Shown piece after piece: positions 17,667-31,724 of a stretch of DNA of 64,000 bases; position 1 is the stretch's first letter, and each line of letters starts with the position of its first letter. The DNA is from Bdellovibrionales bacterium (GTDB lineage Bacteria > Bdellovibrionota > Bdellovibrionia > Bdellovibrionales > UBA1609), in contig JALZUR010000020.1 of NCBI GenBank assembly GCA_023301025.1, positions 1 to 64,000 of the forward strand. Direction: 5' to 3'. A program made the translations under genes and the position numbers. The notes beneath the pieces are model-generated. The model ran no database searches and was not told where the DNA came from. It worked only from the letters and a program-made list of their open reading frames with translations.

Positions 17667-18825
17667 GAAAAATATTTTTGATTTTGACAAAAGCTTTGAC
17701 AGTCACGTTCATTTTTTTGGAGTGGGCTTGAGTGCTACAGACTGGATTATAAAATCAAAAACTCTTGCGCTTCCTAAGCATTTAGAAGAAAGAAATTTTA
17801 TAAAAGGCTTTGGCTTAGATACGAATATTTCTGAAGAGGCGTTAGAAAGTTTAAAAAAAGAACACCCTAATAAAGAGTTTTGCTTGTCATTTACTGATGG
17901 ACACAGCTCTTTAGTGTCTAAGAATTTACTAGAAAAGTACAATTTTATCCCAAATCTAAAAGAATCAAAAGAGCATAAAGATTTTGTAAGTCTTTATGAA
18001 ACTGAAAGGGATAAGTTTTTAAAGTGTTTGCCAAAAAGAAGCTATAATGATCTTAAGCTTATGGCTCTTAAAGCTTTTGAGTACTTTGAAGCAAAATCTA
18101 TAAAAAAAATAAGGCATATGACCTGCACAAAGATGCAGTGGGATGTTTTAAAAGAACTCTACTCTATAGATAACTATAAACACCCTACTCCAAAACTTGA
18201 AATACACTGTTACTTTGCAGATTTTATGGAGCAAACTTTTGAAGAAGCTTATGAAGCTTACTCTTACGCCTCAAAAAACCCAATTCATACAAAAACACCA
18301 TTAGTTAAAGCCTCTGGCTTAAAGCTTTTTGTGGACGGTTCATTTGGGCAAAATACGGCTTATGTCTCTTGTTTTAAAGACTCCACACCTAGACTTAGCT
18401 TTGAAGATTTAAAAGAGCGTATGACTAAGATACTTATCAAGAAAAAAATCTCTTTAGCTCTTCACTGTATAGGAGATCTTGCTTTAGAGATGTCTATAAA
18501 GATCTACAGTGAACTTTTTGATTTAGACCAAAACTTAGCTGAACTTCATATTGAGCATGCACCTATTTTTACAAAAGAAAGCCTTAGCATCTTAAACTCT
18601 AAAGACCTTAAGATAAATTTTCACTTTCAGCCATCACACTGGATAGAAGATCAACACTGGTACAGAAAGAATAAGTCTAAACTTAAGGATCACAGCATAT
18701 ACCCTTTTAATGAACTCAACTCTCTTGATTACTCTTTTTTCATGGGGAGTGATGCTCCTGTTGAAGAGAGCAGTAATGACAAAACTATTGATGGATTAAC
18801 TTTTATTTCAAAAGATCAAACTTAA
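17656..18825 (+). CDS. Amidohydrolase-family (amidohydrolase_3-like) metallohydrolase
   Basis: FDSHVHFFGVG (HxH), HCIGDLALEMSI, LHIEHAPIFTKES, FFMGSDAPVE. Confidence 0.8.
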   Translation: MKNKKNIFDFDKSFDSHVHFFGVGLSATDWIIKSKTLALPKHLEERNFIKGFGLDTNISEEALESLKKEHPNKEFCLSFTDGHSSLVSKNLLEKYNFIPNLKESKEHKDFVSLYETERDKFLKCLPKRSYNDLKLMALKAFEYFEAKSIKKIRHMTCTKMQWDVLKELYSIDNYKHPTPKLEIHCYFADFMEQTFEEAYEAYSYASKNPIHTKTPLVKASGLKLFVDGSFGQNTAYVSCFKDSTPRLSFEDLKERMTKILIKKKISLALHCIGDLALEMSIKIYSELFDLDQNLAELHIEHAPIFTKESLSILNSKDLKINFHFQPSHWIEDQHWYRKNKSKLKDHSIYPFNELNSLDYSFFMGSDAPVEESSNDKTIDGLTFISKDQT

Positions 18826-18835
18826 AAAATAAAAT

Positions 18836-20965
18836 CTACTGGCTTCCACCAAATTTCGATAGAAGCTCTTTTTCAGCTTTTTTTGATAGTCTTTCATAAC
18901 TTTCAAATTCCATTGAAAAGCTAGCCCTACCTTGGCTTAAAGATCTAATGTCTGTGGCATAACCAAAAAGCTGCGCTAAAGGCACATGTGCTAGCACCAC
19001 TTGTTTATCTCCTTTTTGATTCATACTAAGTATTTTTCCACCCCTAGCGTTTAAATCCCCAACAACTGACCCCACAAACTCTTCAGGAGAGGTGGCTTCA
19101 ACTTTAAAAACAGGCTCATAAAGCTTCACTTCAGATTCTTTAATAGCTTTTCTCACAGCTTGGCTCGCAGCAACTCTGCAAACTCCTGCAGTGGTTTGCT
19201 CTAAATCATACTCTAACTTATCTAATGTAATTTTTAAGTCCATCATCGGATAACCAGCAAGAGGTCCCGATGATGCGGCACCAACTGCCCCCTCTTTAAC
19301 ATACCTTAGCCATTCTTCTGAATCTTTTTCTTTAATTTCTACTTTTGAAATAAATACTGTACCCGTAGATTCAGATAAAGTCTCAACTGACACTCCAACA
19401 CCTGCCCACTCTATACTTCCATTTACATTTCTTTCAAATTTAACTTTGGCTTTATTTAAAGACTCTACTTTTTCTCTGTAAGAGACCTGTGGCTGTCCAA
19501 CATTTGCAGAGGCTTTGTACTCTTTTAAAAGACGGTCTACTAAAATATCTAAATGAAGCTCTCCCATTCCTGACAAAAGGGTTTGTCCAGTTTCTGGATC
19601 TTCACTAACCTGACATGAAGGGTCTTCTTTTTGTAAAGCTATTAAACCATCCTCTAATTTTTTTTGATCAGCAGAAGACTTTGGTTCAATAGCAACTGAG
19701 ATCACAGGATCAGGAAAACTAATGCGTTCCAAAACCACTGGTCTTTTTGAAGAGCATAAACTGTCTCCAGTGGCTGACTCTTTAAACCCAACAACTGCAG
19801 CAATATCTCCAGCCTTTACCTCTGAGATCTCTTCTCTTGAGTTAGCATGCATTTTAAAGAGTTTTCCAACGCGTTCTTTTTTACCTGTTCTTGGGTTTAA
19901 AAGCGCATCTCCTGTTTTAATAACTCCTGAGTACACTCTTATAAAATTTAGTGTTCCAGAAAAACTATCTCTTGCTACTTTAAAAAGTAAAGCACACGAA
20001 GCTTCATCAAAACTTGTCTTAACACTAATAGATTTATCTTCTTTTTTGGGATCTTTTCCTAAAACCTCCATACGATCTAAAGGAGAGGGTAAAAAATCAA
20101 GCACTGCATCTAGTAGAGGCTGAACTCCTTTGTTTTTAAAGGCGGATCCACAAAAAACAGGGCATACTTTTAGTTCTAAGACAGCTTTTCTTAATGTAGC
20201 TTTAAGATCTTCTTCAGTAACCGCTTCACCTTCTAAATACTTTTCTAAAAGCTCATCATTATACTCGCAAATACTCTCAATCATTTGCTCTCTGTATTTA
20301 TCAACTTCTGCTTTAAGTGTTTCAGTCATAGAACTCGGAAGTTCATTCGAAAGATCAACAACTTCAAATTCACTTCCTAGATCTTCTCCAGACCAGATGT
20401 AGGCTTTATAACTGATAAGATCCACTAGGCCTTTAAAGTTTTCTTCAGCTCCAATAGGATACTGAACAGCTAGTGGATTTCCACCAAGCTTTTCTCTAAT
20501 ACTCTCCATTGCGGGGATAAATTCAGCCCCGACGCGGTCCATTTTGTTTATAAAGGCAATGCGTGGAACAGAATACCTATCAGCTTGTTTCCACACAGTT
20601 TCTGATTGAGGCTCTACTCCATTTACTCCGTCAAAAACTGCAACAGCCCCATCTAAAACTCTTAAAGATCTCTCAACTTCAATTGTAAAGTCCACATGTC
20701 CTGGGGTGTCTATGATATTGATCTTATGATCATTCCAGTAACAGGTGGTGGCAGCAGAAGTAATGGTTATACCTCGCTCTTGCTCTTGCTCCATCCAATC
20801 CATAGTGGCTTGGCCATCATGAACTTCACCAATTTTATGACTCTTACCCGTGTAGTACAGAATTCTTTCGGTGGTAGTGGTTTTACCAGCATCAATGTGA
20901 GCCATAATGCCAAAGTTTCTAGTGGATATGAGATTTTCGACTTTTTTAGGCTGCAGGTAAGACAT
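18836..20965 (-). CDS. fusA: Elongation factor G
   Basis: [48 protein letters not shown], full-length EF-G. Confidence 0.98.
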   Translation of the reverse strand: MSYLQPKKVENLISTRNFGIMAHIDAGKTTTTERILYYTGKSHKIGEVHDGQATMDWMEQEQERGITITSAATTCYWNDHKINIIDTPGHVDFTIEVERSLRVLDGAVAVFDGVNGVEPQSETVWKQADRYSVPRIAFINKMDRVGAEFIPAMESIREKLGGNPLAVQYPIGAEENFKGLVDLISYKAYIWSGEDLGSEFEVVDLSNELPSSMTETLKAEVDKYREQMIESICEYNDELLEKYLEGEAVTEEDLKATLRKAVLELKVCPVFCGSAFKNKGVQPLLDAVLDFLPSPLDRMEVLGKDPKKEDKSISVKTSFDEASCALLFKVARDSFSGTLNFIRVYSGVIKTGDALLNPRTGKKERVGKLFKMHANSREEISEVKAGDIAAVVGFKESATGDSLCSSKRPVVLERISFPDPVISVAIEPKSSADQKKLEDGLIALQKEDPSCQVSEDPETGQTLLSGMGELHLDILVDRLLKEYKASANVGQPQVSYREKVESLNKAKVKFERNVNGSIEWAGVGVSVETLSESTGTVFISKVEIKEKDSEEWLRYVKEGAVGAASSGPLAGYPMMDLKITLDKLEYDLEQTTAGVCRVAASQAVRKAIKESEVKLYEPVFKVEATSPEEFVGSVVGDLNARGGKILSMNQKGDKQVVLAHVPLAQLFGYATDIRSLSQGRASFSMEFESYERLSKKAEKELLSKFGGSQ

Positions 20966-21052
20966 AACACCATTGTTATCATTTAATTTATAAAAGAGGT
21001 ATAAATTTTTAGACTAAGTTTAGACTGAAGACGTAACTTTTGTGTCTGAAAT

Positions 21053-21085
21053 AAAAAAAGCCGAGAGGTTACTCTTGGCTTTTTG
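21053..21085 (-). terminator. Intrinsic terminator between rpsG and fusA (near-symmetric)
   Basis: AAAAGCCGAGAG-gtta-CTCTTGGCTTTT stem with flanking A/T tracts. Confidence 0.8.
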
Positions 21086-21129
21086 TTATCTTAATCTGTA
21101 ATGTTTAGACTGAAATGTCTAAATGTAGA

Positions 21130-21603
21130 TTACCAGCTAAAGTGTGAGAATGCTCTGTTGGCTTCTGCCATTTTATGAACGTCTTCTCTCTTTTTAATTG
21201 AGTTTCCTCTATTGTTAAAAGCATCTGCAAGCTCTGAAGCTAAACGCTCATGCATAGATTTTTCAGATCTTGATCTTGCATAAGAAATAACCCAACGCAT
21301 AGCAAGTGTTAAACGACGTGAAGGTCTAACTTCAACAGGCACTTGATATGTAGCACCACCTACTCTTCTTGATTTGACCTCTAATGCAGGTTTAATATTT
21401 TCGATAGCTTTTTTGAAAACTGTTAAAGGCTCTTCACCTGGAACTTTTTCTCTTAGAGTATCAAAAGATTTATACAAAATATTTTGAGCAACAGATTTTT
21501 TACCATCTAACATAAGACGGTTAACAAATTTAGCAACAATTGTATCGTTGTAAATAGGGTCTGGGAGAACTTCTCGTTTTACACTTCTTCTTCTACGTGA
21601 CAT
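21130..21603 (-). CDS. rpsG: 30S ribosomal protein S7
   Basis: [20 protein letters not shown]...; [16 protein letters not shown]. Confidence 0.98.
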   Translation of the reverse strand: MSRRRRSVKREVLPDPIYNDTIVAKFVNRLMLDGKKSVAQNILYKSFDTLREKVPGEEPLTVFKKAIENIKPALEVKSRRVGGATYQVPVEVRPSRRLTLAMRWVISYARSRSEKSMHERLASELADAFNNRGNSIKKREDVHKMAEANRAFSHFSW

Positions 21604-21622
21604 TTAATTTAATCCTTCTGAT

Positions 21623-21997
21623 TTAGCCCTTAGGCTTTTTTGCACCATATTTAGAACGGCCAGATTTTCTATCTTTAACACCTTGCGTGTCTAAAACACC
21701 ACGTACAACGTGATAACGAACACCAGGTAAATCCTTTACTCTTCCACCACGAATAAGAACAACACTGTGCTCTTGTAAGTTATGACCAATTCCAGGAATA
21801 TATGAAATCACCTCAAAACCGTTAGAAAGTCTAACTTTTGCCACTTTTCTTAAGGCAGAGTTCGGTTTTTTAGGTGTAGTTGTATAAACTCTTGTGCATA
21901 CACCTCTTTTTTGAGGGCATGACGCAAGCGCCGGAGAGGCAGTCTTTGATTTTTGCAGCTTTCTTTCTTTTCTAATAAGCTGGTTGATAGTAGGCAT
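21623..21997 (-). CDS. rpsL: 30S ribosomal protein S12
   Basis: [13 protein letters not shown]...[30 protein letters not shown]. Confidence 0.98.
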   Translation of the reverse strand: MPTINQLIRKERKLQKSKTASPALASCPQKRGVCTRVYTTTPKKPNSALRKVAKVRLSNGFEVISYIPGIGHNLQEHSVVLIRGGRVKDLPGVRYHVVRGVLDTQGVKDRKSGRSKYGAKKPKG

Positions 21998-22108
21998 AGT
22001 TTTCCTTTTTCCTCTATTGAAGCAAGAGCGAAAAGTAAAATGAGATCAACTTTTGGTCAAGTTAAAACCCAGTTTTTATCGCTCTATGTTTGCTTTCTTA
22101 CAATTTAG

Positions 22109-25100
22109 TTACACTCGTCTTGTTGTATCATCAGTTGTTTGGGGCGTTGCGGCCGTGCCTCCAAAACCCGGAAGAGAAGACGCAAGTCCATCATCCTCGT
22201 TGTCCACCTGAATCTTCCATCTCTTATAGGCTTGAACCCCAGTTCCAGCAGGAATTAAGCGACCCATAATGATGTTTTCTTTTAATCCATCAAGTTTATC
22301 TTCTTTAGCATTTATCGCAGCTTCAGTTAAAACTTTTGTTGTTTCCTGAAATGATGCAGCTGAAATCCAGCTCTCGGTGCTTAAAGACACTCTTGTGATA
22401 CCTAAAAGTAGAGGCACAAACTGCGCAGGCTCTCCACCCTCAGCTAAAACTCTTTCATTTTCAGACTGAACTCTAAACCTATCAACCTGCATATCATTTA
22501 AGAACACAGTGTCACCTGGAGTTGTTACAGTCACTTTTGAAAGCATCTGTCTTACGACCACTTCAATGTGCTTATCGTTAATACCCACACCCTGAAGACG
22601 ATAAACTTCTTGAACCTCATTTACTAAGTATTCAGCTAAAGCCTTCACACCTTTTACAGCTAAGACATCATGTGGATTTGTTGGTCCATCCATTAAAGCA
22701 TCACCAGCTTTTACATATTCACCTTCACGAACAGCAAAATGCTTTCCTTTAGGGATTAAGTACTCTCTGGCCTCACCAATATCTGGAGTAACAATTACTC
22801 TTTGTTTTGTTTTTACATCTTTACCAAAACTCACATAACCATCAATTTCTGTAACAATGGCAGCTTCTTTTGGTTTTCTGGCTTCAAAAAGTTCTGCAAC
22901 ACGCGGAAGTCCACCTGTGATGTCTCTTGTTTTTGAAGTCTCTCTGTGAAGCTTTGCTATAACATCTCCGGCGTGAACATCGACACCTTCGTTAGTCATG
23001 AGCTGTGCTCCAACTGGAATAACGTATCTAGCAGGTGTTGAACGCCCTTCAATCTTCATAGGCTCACCATTTGAATCGTTGATAATCACGGTTGGTTTGT
23101 CATCTCCAGATTTAGTATCTGTAATAACTTTTGTAGCAAAACCAGTCACAGGATCTAACTGTTCTGACATAGTTTTACCTTCAACAATTCCTAAGAAACC
23201 AATCTGACCTGTGGCCTCTGCAATGATTGGATTTGCATATGGATCCCACTCACAAATCGTATCACCTTTTTTGACCGTATCGCCTTCTTTTACAAAAAGT
23301 GTCGTTCCATAAACCACTGACATTCTGTCTCTTTCACGGCCCTCAGAATCCATAAGTAAAATGTGGCCACTTCTGTTCATAGAAACAAGCTGACCTTTTT
23401 TATTGGTTACAGATCTAACGTCCTCTAACTTTACAACTGCATCCATTCTTGCAGTATGCACCGACTGTTCAACTGCTCTACTCGCTGTTCCACCTAAGTG
23501 AAAGGTACGCATTGTAAGCTGCGTTCCAGGCTCACCAATTGATTGTGCTGCAATAACACCAACAGCTTCACCAAGGTTAACTGTTGTACCACGAGCTAAA
23601 TCTCTACCGTAACATTTTACGCAAACACCACGTCTTGTTTTACAAGTTAATACTGAACGAATATGAATTTTATCAACACCAGCTTTATCAATCTTTTTAA
23701 CATGCGCTTCAGTGATCTCTTCACCATTAGCCACAAGTAGATCTTCATTGTAAGGATCTCTAACGTCTTCTAAAACTGTACGACCTAGAACTCTTTCACC
23801 TAAAGGCTCAATGATTTCACCAGCCTCAACTAAAGCTGTCATCTCAATGCCCACTTCAGTTTTACAATCCAATTGATTGATCACAACATCTTGTGAAACA
23901 TCAACCAAACGACGAGTAAGATACCCAGAGTTTGCTGTTTTTAAAGCCGTATCTGCGAGACCTTTTCTTGCTCCGTGAGTAGAGATAAAGTACTGCAAGA
24001 CTGAAAGGCCTTCTCTAAAGTTTGCTGTAATTGGCGTTTCAATAATTTCACCAGAAGGTTTGGCCATTAAACCCCTCATCCCAGCAAGCTGTCTGATCTG
24101 TGCAGCAGAACCCCTGGCACCAGAGTCAGCCATTACAAAGATAGAGTTAAAGCTATCATCAACCACTTCTTTACCTTCAACTGCAAACTTTTCAGTTTCA
24201 ATTCCGGCCATCATGACTTTTGCAACTTTATCACCAGTTTGAGCCCAAATATCCACAACTTTGTTATAGCGCTCACCATCGGTAATTAAACCTTCATCAT
24301 ATTGAGCTTCAATTTCTAAAACTTCACTCTCAGCAGTTTCAATCATTTCTTTTTTCGTGGCAGGAATTTTTAAATCATCTAAACAGATAGAGATTCCAGC
24401 TTTTGTAGAATAGGTAAAACCCATCTCCATAATTCTATCAGCTAAAATTGCCGTAGACTTACCACCAGCTAAACGAAATGATCTATCGATAAGTTCAGCA
24501 AGCTGTTTTTTACCTAAAGGTTTATTGATCACATCAAAAGGAACCTCTGCAGGTAAAACATCACTAAAGATAACTCTACCAATTGAAGTTTCATAAATTT
24601 TTCCTTGGACTCTTGCTTTTACTTGAGCTTGCAAGTGAACGTCCCCTGACTCATGAGCGTATAAAACTTCGTTTACACTTCCAAAAAGTCTTCCTGTACC
24701 TTTTGCTCCGGGTCTAATACGAGTCATCCAGTAACATCCAAGCACAATATCTTGCGAAGGATTGATAACTGGTTTTCCGTTTGCAGGAGATAAAATATTG
24801 TTTGTAGACATCATTAGAACACGAGCTTCAACCTGTGCTTCCACAGACAAAGGAACATGAACAGCCATTTGATCTCCATCAAAATCGGCATTAAAAGCTG
24901 TACAAACTAATGGATGTAAACGAATCGCTTTACCTTCATGAAGAACAGGTTCAAAGGCTTGAATACCAAGTCTGTGAAGTGTTGGAGCTCTGTTAAGCAT
25001 TACAGGATGTTCTTTAACAACTTCAGATAAAATATCCCAAACTTCAACAGCTTCATCTTCAACCATTTTTTTAGCTTGCTTGATAGTTGTGGCAAATCCA

Positions 25101-26263
25101 CGCTCTTCTAGTTTTGCAAAGATAAAAGGTTTAAAAAGTTCTAAAGCCATCTTCTTAGGAAGACCACATTGGTGAAGTTTTAAATTTGGACCCACAACAA
25201 TAACCGAACGACCAGAATAGTCCACACGCTTACCAAGTAGATTTTGTCTAAAACGACCATGCTTACCCTTAAGCATATCACTTAGGGATTTAAGTGGACG
25301 TTTGTTTGCACCTGTAAATGTTTTTCCACGACGACCGTTGTCTAAAAGAGCATCAACTGCTTCTTGAAGCATACGTTTTTCGTTTCTTATAATGATATCA
25401 GGAGCGTTTAACTCTTGAAGTCTTTTTAAACGATTGTTTCTGTTGATCACTCGTCTATAAAGATCGTTTAAATCAGAAGTTGCAAACCTACCACCATCTA
25501 GCGGAACTAAAGGTCTTAGATCCGGTGGAATTACAGGAAGAATACTAAGCATCATCCATTCAGGTTTATTAGAGTTACCTTGAAAGGCTTCTAAAACTTT
25601 AAGTCTTTTCGTTAGTTTTTTAATTGCAGCTTCAGATTTTGCATCTTTAAGCTCAAGTCTTAACTTCTTACAAAGATAATCAACATCAACATTTTTTAAA
25701 AGTTCTAGTACACCAGTTCCACCAATATCAGCTTTAAAGTTTGGACCAAACTCTTCTAAAGCAGCTTGATAAGCTTCTTCGCCTAAAACCTGCCCCTCTT
25801 CTAAAGTAGTCTCCATTGGATCTGTTACAACAAAAGCTTCACAGTAAAGAACTCGCTCAACGTCTTTTAATGTTAGATTTAAAATATTACCAATACGACT
25901 TGGAAGAGATCTTAAAAACCAAATGTGAGCCACTGATGAAGCAAGTTCAATGTGACCCATACGCTCACGTCTAACCTTAGACTGCGTTACTTCAACACCA
26001 CACTTTTCACACACTACACCTCTAAACTTCATACGTTTGTATTTTCCACACAAGCATTCGTAGTCTTTTATGGGACCAAAAATCTTTGCACAAAATAAAC
26101 CATCGCGTTCAGGCTTAAATGTTCTGTAGTTAATTGTTTCTGGTTTTTTCACTTCACCAAAAGACCAGCTCTTAATAAGGTCTGGAGAGGCGAGGCCAAT
26201 TTTTACCCCTTCAAAAGCTAGAGGATCTTTGGGCTTATCAAAAAAGTTTAATAAATCTTTCAA
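22109..26263 (-). CDS. rpoC: DNA-directed RNA polymerase subunit beta'
   Basis: [16 protein letters not shown] catalytic motif; [23 protein letters not shown]. Confidence 0.99.
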   Translation of the reverse strand: MKDLLNFFDKPKDPLAFEGVKIGLASPDLIKSWSFGEVKKPETINYRTFKPERDGLFCAKIFGPIKDYECLCGKYKRMKFRGVVCEKCGVEVTQSKVRRERMGHIELASSVAHIWFLRSLPSRIGNILNLTLKDVERVLYCEAFVVTDPMETTLEEGQVLGEEAYQAALEEFGPNFKADIGGTGVLELLKNVDVDYLCKKLRLELKDAKSEAAIKKLTKRLKVLEAFQGNSNKPEWMMLSILPVIPPDLRPLVPLDGGRFATSDLNDLYRRVINRNNRLKRLQELNAPDIIIRNEKRMLQEAVDALLDNGRRGKTFTGANKRPLKSLSDMLKGKHGRFRQNLLGKRVDYSGRSVIVVGPNLKLHQCGLPKKMALELFKPFIFAKLEERGFATTIKQAKKMVEDEAVEVWDILSEVVKEHPVMLNRAPTLHRLGIQAFEPVLHEGKAIRLHPLVCTAFNADFDGDQMAVHVPLSVEAQVEARVLMMSTNNILSPANGKPVINPSQDIVLGCYWMTRIRPGAKGTGRLFGSVNEVLYAHESGDVHLQAQVKARVQGKIYETSIGRVIFSDVLPAEVPFDVINKPLGKKQLAELIDRSFRLAGGKSTAILADRIMEMGFTYSTKAGISICLDDLKIPATKKEMIETAESEVLEIEAQYDEGLITDGERYNKVVDIWAQTGDKVAKVMMAGIETEKFAVEGKEVVDDSFNSIFVMADSGARGSAAQIRQLAGMRGLMAKPSGEIIETPITANFREGLSVLQYFISTHGARKGLADTALKTANSGYLTRRLVDVSQDVVINQLDCKTEVGIEMTALVEAGEIIEPLGERVLGRTVLEDVRDPYNEDLLVANGEEITEAHVKKIDKAGVDKIHIRSVLTCKTRRGVCVKCYGRDLARGTTVNLGEAVGVIAAQSIGEPGTQLTMRTFHLGGTASRAVEQSVHTARMDAVVKLEDVRSVTNKKGQLVSMNRSGHILLMDSEGRERDRMSVVYGTTLFVKEGDTVKKGDTICEWDPYANPIIAEATGQIGFLGIVEGKTMSEQLDPVTGFATKVITDTKSGDDKPTVIINDSNGEPMKIEGRSTPARYVIPVGAQLMTNEGVDVHAGDVIAKLHRETSKTRDITGGLPRVAELFEARKPKEAAIVTEIDGYVSFGKDVKTKQRVIVTPDIGEAREYLIPKGKHFAVREGEYVKAGDALMDGPTNPHDVLAVKGVKALAEYLVNEVQEVYRLQGVGINDKHIEVVVRQMLSKVTVTTPGDTVFLNDMQVDRFRVQSENERVLAEGGEPAQFVPLLLGITRVSLSTESWISAASFQETTKVLTEAAINAKEDKLDGLKENIIMGRLIPAGTGVQAYKRWKIQVDNEDDGLASSLPGFGGTAATPQTTDDTTRRV

Positions 26264-26278
26264 CTGCGTACTCCTTTA

Positions 26279-29200
26279 CTACTGTAATTCCGCTTGAGGT
26301 TTAACTGCGCCTTCATCATCGTTGGTCAACATATCTGATTCAATAAGCTGTACATCTAAAGCCAAACTCTGAAGTTCTTTTAATAAAACGTTAAAGGACT
26401 CAGGTAGACCTGGCTCAAGCACATACTCACCTTTAACAATACTTTCATACATTCTAGTTCTTCCAGCAACATCATCTGATTTAACAGTTAAAAACTCTTG
26501 CAGACAGTAAGCAGCACCATAAGCTTCTATGGCCCAAACCTCCATCTCACCTAGTCTTTGACCACCAAACTGCGCCTTACCACCTAATGGCTGTTGAGAC
26601 ACAAGTGAATACGGCCCAATAGATCTTGCATGGAGTTTTTCTTCAACCAAATGGTGAAGCTTAAGCATGTACATGATTCCAACTGTTACTGGGTTTTCAA
26701 AAGCCTGACCTGTACGACCATCAAACAAAATAGTTTGGCCAGTCGTTGGCAAATTGGCTCTTGTCAAAAGCTCTTTAATTTCACTCTCTCTAGCTCCATC
26801 AAATACAGGAGTAGCCAAATGAATTCCGTTTCTAACTTTTTCAGCCATGGTCTTGATAGATGCTCTGTCTGCTTTTTCAAGCTTTTCAGAAATCTCATCA
26901 TCGCCATAAACCATTTGAAGATGCTTCCTAACTTTATCTTCTTCAAACTCTTCAAGCATTTCATCAATTTGTTTACCTAAAGCTCTTGCAGCGGCACCTA
27001 AGTGGATTTCTAAAACCTGACCGATGTTCATTCTTGACGGTACACCAAGCGGATTTAAAACCATGTCTACTGGAGTTCCATCATCAAGATATGGCATATC
27101 TTCAACAGGTAGTACTTTTGAAATCACACCTTTGTTTCCGTGACGGCCGGCAAATTTATCACCCACTTGAAGCTTTCTTTTAATGGCTACATAAACTTTA
27201 ACCATTTTAACTACACCAGGAGGTAGTTCATCACCTTTAAATAGATTGTCAATTTTATCATCGAAAACCAATTTAATAGCTTCTAATTTATTACGAGCAC
27301 CATCAACAATTCTTACAACTTGCTCTTCAAAAGCAGGCTCTAAAGGAAGATAGCTTAACAACTCAAACGGAATACTTTCTAAATCAGCGTCAGTAATTTT
27401 ATCACCTTCGTTGAGTAAAACTTTTGATCCATCTTCGTTTAAAAGCTCACCTATTGTTTTTTGACCAATCAAAATACCTTTAAGTTTATCAAGGGCTGTG
27501 TTTTTAATAACGTTTTGTTCAATCTCAAAGTCTTTTTGCATCTTAATTTTTTTGTCATTAAGTATACTTAAAAGTCTTTCACTTTGATTGGATGTATCTC
27601 TTGAATAAACTTGTGCATCAATAACTGTGCCTTTTACTCCAGATGGAACTCTTAAAGAAGTATCTCTAACATCTCCGGCTTTATCACCAAATATTGCTCT
27701 TAAAAGTTTTTCTTCAGGCGAAAGCTGAGTTTCACCTTTTGGTGTAACCTTACCCACTAGAATGTCACCAGGTTTAACCTCAGCTCCTATTCTAATAATA
27801 CCAGAAGCATCAAGCTCAGATAAAGCCTCTTCACCAACATTTGCGATGTCTCTAGTGATCTCTTCTTTACCTAACTTTGTATCACGCGCCAGACACTCAA
27901 ACTCTTCAACGTGAACTGAAGTGTAAACATCATCTTTAATAAGTCGTTCTGAGATTAAGATAGAATCTTCAAAGTTATAACCCATCCAAGGCGTAAATGC
28001 GACGAGGATATTTTGACCTAAAGCTAACTCACCAAGCTCTGAAGATGGACCATCAGCGATGACATCCCCTTTGCCCACAGCATCACCAAGTCTGACAATA
28101 GGTCTTTGGTTAAAGCATGTGTTTTGGTTCGTTCTTTGATATTTAATCAAATTGTAAATATCAATGTTTGCACCAAGCTCTCCACCACGTGCAAAACGAC
28201 GGATAACAATTCTTGAAGCATCAACCTGCTCTACAATTCCATCATTTGTAGCAACAACTGAAGTTCCAGAATCTTTTGCCACCAAACGCTCAACACCTGT
28301 CCCTACAAGTGGTGCGCAAGCTTTTAAAAGAGGAACAGCTTGTCTCTGCATATTTGAGCCCATAAGTGCTCTGTTGGCATCATCGTGCTCTAAAAATGGA
28401 ATCAAAGAAGCAGCAATTGAAACTAACTGACTCGGTGAAACATCCATAAGACTAACATCTTCTTTGTTTACAATTTCATATTCACCATCGTGTCTAACGT
28501 TCACTTTGTCTTGGGTGATCTTATCCACTTTTCTTTCATTGCGATCAACCTGCGCAATTTTTTGCCCAGCCTCTTGCAGTGCAGATGTGTATTTGATCTC
28601 TTCAGAGATTTTACCCTCATCAACAGATCTATAAGGTGTTTCAATAAATCCATGTTTATTAATACGCGCGTAAGTAGCAAGGGATGCGATTAAACCAATG
28701 TTTGGACCCTCAGGTGTCTCAATTGGGCAAATACGACCATAATGCGTAGGATGTACATCTCTAACCTCAAAGCCCGCTCTATCTCTTGTTAAACCACCGG
28801 GTCCAAGAGCTGAAAGTCGTCTTTTGTGTGTGATTTCAGAAAGTGGATTTGTTTGATCCATAAACTGAGAAAGCTGACTTGAGCCAAAAAACTCTTTTAC
28901 AACAGCGTTAACAGGTTTTGCATTGATAAGATCATGAGGCATCATAGTCTCTAAATCTTGAAGACTCATTCTTTCTTTGATGGATCTTTCCATACGAACC
29001 AAACCAACACGGTATTGGTTTTCTAAAAGTTCACCAACAGACCTTACACGACGATTACCTAAGTGATCGATATCATCCACTAAACCTTGACCATTTTTAA
29101 GATTGATCATGGTTTTAACAACAAACATGATATCATCATTGGTAAGAGTTTGCTTTTCAATAGGCTTTTCTTCAAAATCAAAGTTAAATCTGTGATTGAT

Positions 29201-30442
29201 CTTTAGACGACCTACTTCGCTTAGGTCGTATGTTTCTGGATCAAAAAAGAGTTTGTTAAAAAAGGCTTCTGCCGCTTCAATTGTTGGCGGCTCACCTGGT
29301 CTTAGTCGCTTGTAAATATCAATTAAAGCCTCACCTTTTGTAGAAACCTTATCTACTAAAAGTGTGTTTCTTAAGTAAGGTCCAACAGATAAACCATCAA
29401 AAAATATAACAGAAAATTCGTTAACACCTAATGATTTAGCCTGGTCTAAAACTTCCGTAGTTGTCTCAGAGTTAATATCAGCAACAATTTCACCTGTTGC
29501 AAAATCAACAATTGGCTTAGTTAAAGTTTTTCCAACCATGTCCTCTGGAGAGATTTCAATTCTTTCTAGCTTAGCCTCTTTCATTTTACGAACAACAGCG
29601 CGTGTAACACGACGCCCTTCTTTTACTAAGACCTCACCACTCTTCGGATCTTTAATATCAGAAAGTGCTCTTTGCCCGGAAAGACTATCGATATCAATAT
29701 ATCTAAAGTACTGACCGTTTTCATAAACAACTCTATCAGAGTCATAAAAGAAATTTAGAAGTTCTTCATCATTGTAACCAAGTGCTTTTAATAAAACTGT
29801 AACTGGAAACTTACGTCTTCTATCAATTCTGCAATAGAGTAAATCTTTTTGATCAAATTCAAAGTCTAACCATGAACCTCTATACGGGATCACCCTAGCA
29901 CTGTATAAAAATTTACCTGTTGTACTGCCCTTACCACCATCGTGATCAAAGAAAACACCAGGCGAACGGTGAAGCTGACTTACAACAACTCTTTCTGTTC
30001 CATTAACAATAAATGAACCATTTCTTGTCATTAAAGGAATTTCACCAAGATAGACTTCTTGCTCTTTAACATCTCTGATGGATTTAGCCTCTGTGGCCTC
30101 ATCAATATCAAAAACAATTAAACGAAGAGTCACTTTTAACGGGGACGCAAAAGTCATCCCTCTTTGTCTACACTCATCAACGTCATATTTAGGGGGTTCT
30201 AAAGTATAGCCCACAAACTCTAAACTAGAAGTTCCATTAAAATCTGTGATTGGAAAAACAGATTTAAAAACACCCTCTAATCCAGTATTTTCTCTTCTTT
30301 CAAAATCAAACTCTTTTTGTAAAAAGTCTTCGTATGATTTTTTCTGAAGCAATATTAAATTTGGAATATCGATAACTACACTGTTTTTAGCGAAGCTTTT
30401 TCTAAGCCTAATGTTAGAAGCTGTAACCGCTTTTTTAGCCAT
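26279..30442 (-). CDS. rpoB: DNA-directed RNA polymerase subunit beta
   Basis: [39 protein letters not shown]; likely start [10 protein letters not shown] at 30442 (track 30460). Confidence 0.99.
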   Translation of the reverse strand: MAKKAVTASNIRLRKSFAKNSVVIDIPNLILLQKKSYEDFLQKEFDFERRENTGLEGVFKSVFPITDFNGTSSLEFVGYTLEPPKYDVDECRQRGMTFASPLKVTLRLIVFDIDEATEAKSIRDVKEQEVYLGEIPLMTRNGSFIVNGTERVVVSQLHRSPGVFFDHDGGKGSTTGKFLYSARVIPYRGSWLDFEFDQKDLLYCRIDRRRKFPVTVLLKALGYNDEELLNFFYDSDRVVYENGQYFRYIDIDSLSGQRALSDIKDPKSGEVLVKEGRRVTRAVVRKMKEAKLERIEISPEDMVGKTLTKPIVDFATGEIVADINSETTTEVLDQAKSLGVNEFSVIFFDGLSVGPYLRNTLLVDKVSTKGEALIDIYKRLRPGEPPTIEAAEAFFNKLFFDPETYDLSEVGRLKINHRFNFDFEEKPIEKQTLTNDDIMFVVKTMINLKNGQGLVDDIDHLGNRRVRSVGELLENQYRVGLVRMERSIKERMSLQDLETMMPHDLINAKPVNAVVKEFFGSSQLSQFMDQTNPLSEITHKRRLSALGPGGLTRDRAGFEVRDVHPTHYGRICPIETPEGPNIGLIASLATYARINKHGFIETPYRSVDEGKISEEIKYTSALQEAGQKIAQVDRNERKVDKITQDKVNVRHDGEYEIVNKEDVSLMDVSPSQLVSIAASLIPFLEHDDANRALMGSNMQRQAVPLLKACAPLVGTGVERLVAKDSGTSVVATNDGIVEQVDASRIVIRRFARGGELGANIDIYNLIKYQRTNQNTCFNQRPIVRLGDAVGKGDVIADGPSSELGELALGQNILVAFTPWMGYNFEDSILISERLIKDDVYTSVHVEEFECLARDTKLGKEEITRDIANVGEEALSELDASGIIRIGAEVKPGDILVGKVTPKGETQLSPEEKLLRAIFGDKAGDVRDTSLRVPSGVKGTVIDAQVYSRDTSNQSERLLSILNDKKIKMQKDFEIEQNVIKNTALDKLKGILIGQKTIGELLNEDGSKVLLNEGDKITDADLESIPFELLSYLPLEPAFEEQVVRIVDGARNKLEAIKLVFDDKIDNLFKGDELPPGVVKMVKVYVAIKRKLQVGDKFAGRHGNKGVISKVLPVEDMPYLDDGTPVDMVLNPLGVPSRMNIGQVLEIHLGAAARALGKQIDEMLEEFEEDKVRKHLQMVYGDDEISEKLEKADRASIKTMAEKVRNGIHLATPVFDGARESEIKELLTRANLPTTGQTILFDGRTGQAFENPVTVGIMYMLKLHHLVEEKLHARSIGPYSLVSQQPLGGKAQFGGQRLGEMEVWAIEAYGAAYCLQEFLTVKSDDVAGRTRMYESIVKGEYVLEPGLPESFNVLLKELQSLALDVQLIESDMLTNDDEGAVKPQAELQ

Positions 30443-30642
30443 ATATTTTATTCTCCACACTCATATGAGTTTGATCAATGAAGTCTTTTTAAAAGACTAC
30501 CTGTCAATTTTTCTAATTATAAATACGCCTTACTTCTAAGACGTTGTTTTTAAGCTTTATTTTAAGTTTAATGATCTTTGTGTTTGTAGATATTTTTTAT
30601 CTTTACAGCCACATACATTAAAAAAACAAAACTCATATTAAA

Positions 30643-30669
30643 CCCCAGGCCATTTATAAAAAGCCTGGG
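30643..30669 (-). terminator. Terminator-like hairpin downstream of rplL
   Basis: CCCAGGC ... GCCTGGG 7-bp stem, in the rplL-rpoB gap. Confidence 0.5.
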
Positions 30670-30691
30670 TATACATGTTAGTAAAAACCAA

Positions 30692-31063
30692 TTACTTGAT
30701 TTCTACAGTAGCGCCGGCTTTCTCTAAAGATTCTTTTACTTTATCAGCCTCATCTTTAGGGATACCTTCTTTAACTGCCTTAGGTGCACTTTCAACAAGC
30801 TCTTTTGCTTCTTTAAGTCCAAGACCAGTGATTGCTCTTACTTCTTTGATCACATTAATTTTACTTGCTCCAGCTCCAGCTAGGATCACATCAAATTCAG
30901 TTTTCTCTTCAGAAGCAGCAGCTCCACCAGCACCAGCTGCAGCTACGGCTACAGGTGCAGCAGCACTTACGCCCCACTTTTCTTCTAACATCTTTACAAG
31001 TTCAGCTACCTCTAAGACAGGTAGAGTTGATAGTTCATCAACAATTTTATTTAAATCAGCCAT
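30692..31063 (-). CDS. rplL: 50S ribosomal protein L7/L12
   Basis: [39 protein letters not shown]. Confidence 0.98.
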   Translation of the reverse strand: MADLNKIVDELSTLPVLEVAELVKMLEEKWGVSAAAPVAVAAAGAGGAAASEEKTEFDVILAGAGASKINVIKEVRAITGLGLKEAKELVESAPKAVKEGIPKDEADKVKESLEKAGATVEIK

Positions 31064-31166
31064 TCTATTTTTCCTCCAAAATTATTATAAATACTGAAAA
31101 TTTGTCTATTATTTTAAGTTTTAATTAACAAAGTCTTATTGATTTTGTTAATAATGCTTTTACTTT

Positions 31167-31697
31167 TTATGCTTCATTTTGCTTGTCTGAGTAAGCTTTC
31201 AATACGGTGACCATACCTTGCGGTACTCCTGCTAAAGCTCTCGCAAGTTGACTTGCTGGGGCTTGTAGAGTCCCTAAAAGCTTAGCTCTTAGTTCATCTT
31301 TACCAGGTAGAGTTGCTAAGAACTTAATTCTGTTCTCATCTAACTCTTCACCACCCATAACACCACCCTTAATCTTGAGACATTCAAGATCTTTAGCAAA
31401 ACCAGTTAAGGTTTTGGCAGATGCTGGGGCTTCTTCATAAGCAAAAACAAAAGCGTTTGTACCAACTAGCTTTTCTGAGAGTACTGCACTTTCCTGTTCG
31501 TGGTCGGCTAAAGCTCTTTTCGCTAGAGTGTTTCTAGCTACTTTCAACTCTGATCCAACAGATCTTAGAGCTTTTCTAACCTCTGTGACCTCTTCCACAC
31601 TTAGACCCTTAAAGTCTACCAGGAATGCTGCTTTGGACTGCTCAAATTTACTAGCTAGATCTTTTACAAGCTCTGCTTTTCTTTGACGTGTAAGCAA
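31167..31697 (-). CDS. rplJ: 50S ribosomal protein L10
   Basis: LTRQRKAELVKDLASKFEQSKAAFLVDFKGLSVEEVTEVR. Confidence 0.97.
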   Translation of the reverse strand: MLTRQRKAELVKDLASKFEQSKAAFLVDFKGLSVEEVTEVRKALRSVGSELKVARNTLAKRALADHEQESAVLSEKLVGTNAFVFAYEEAPASAKTLTGFAKDLECLKIKGGVMGGEELDENRIKFLATLPGKDELRAKLLGTLQAPASQLARALAGVPQGMVTVLKAYSDKQNEA

Positions 31698-31724
31698 TGT
31701 TCTATCCTCCTTTCTATTATTTCT

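Noticed and set aside
26630-28693. Several plus-strand ORFs opposite rpoB
   Set aside because: rpoB is full length and conserved on the minus strand; these are overlapping spurious frames.
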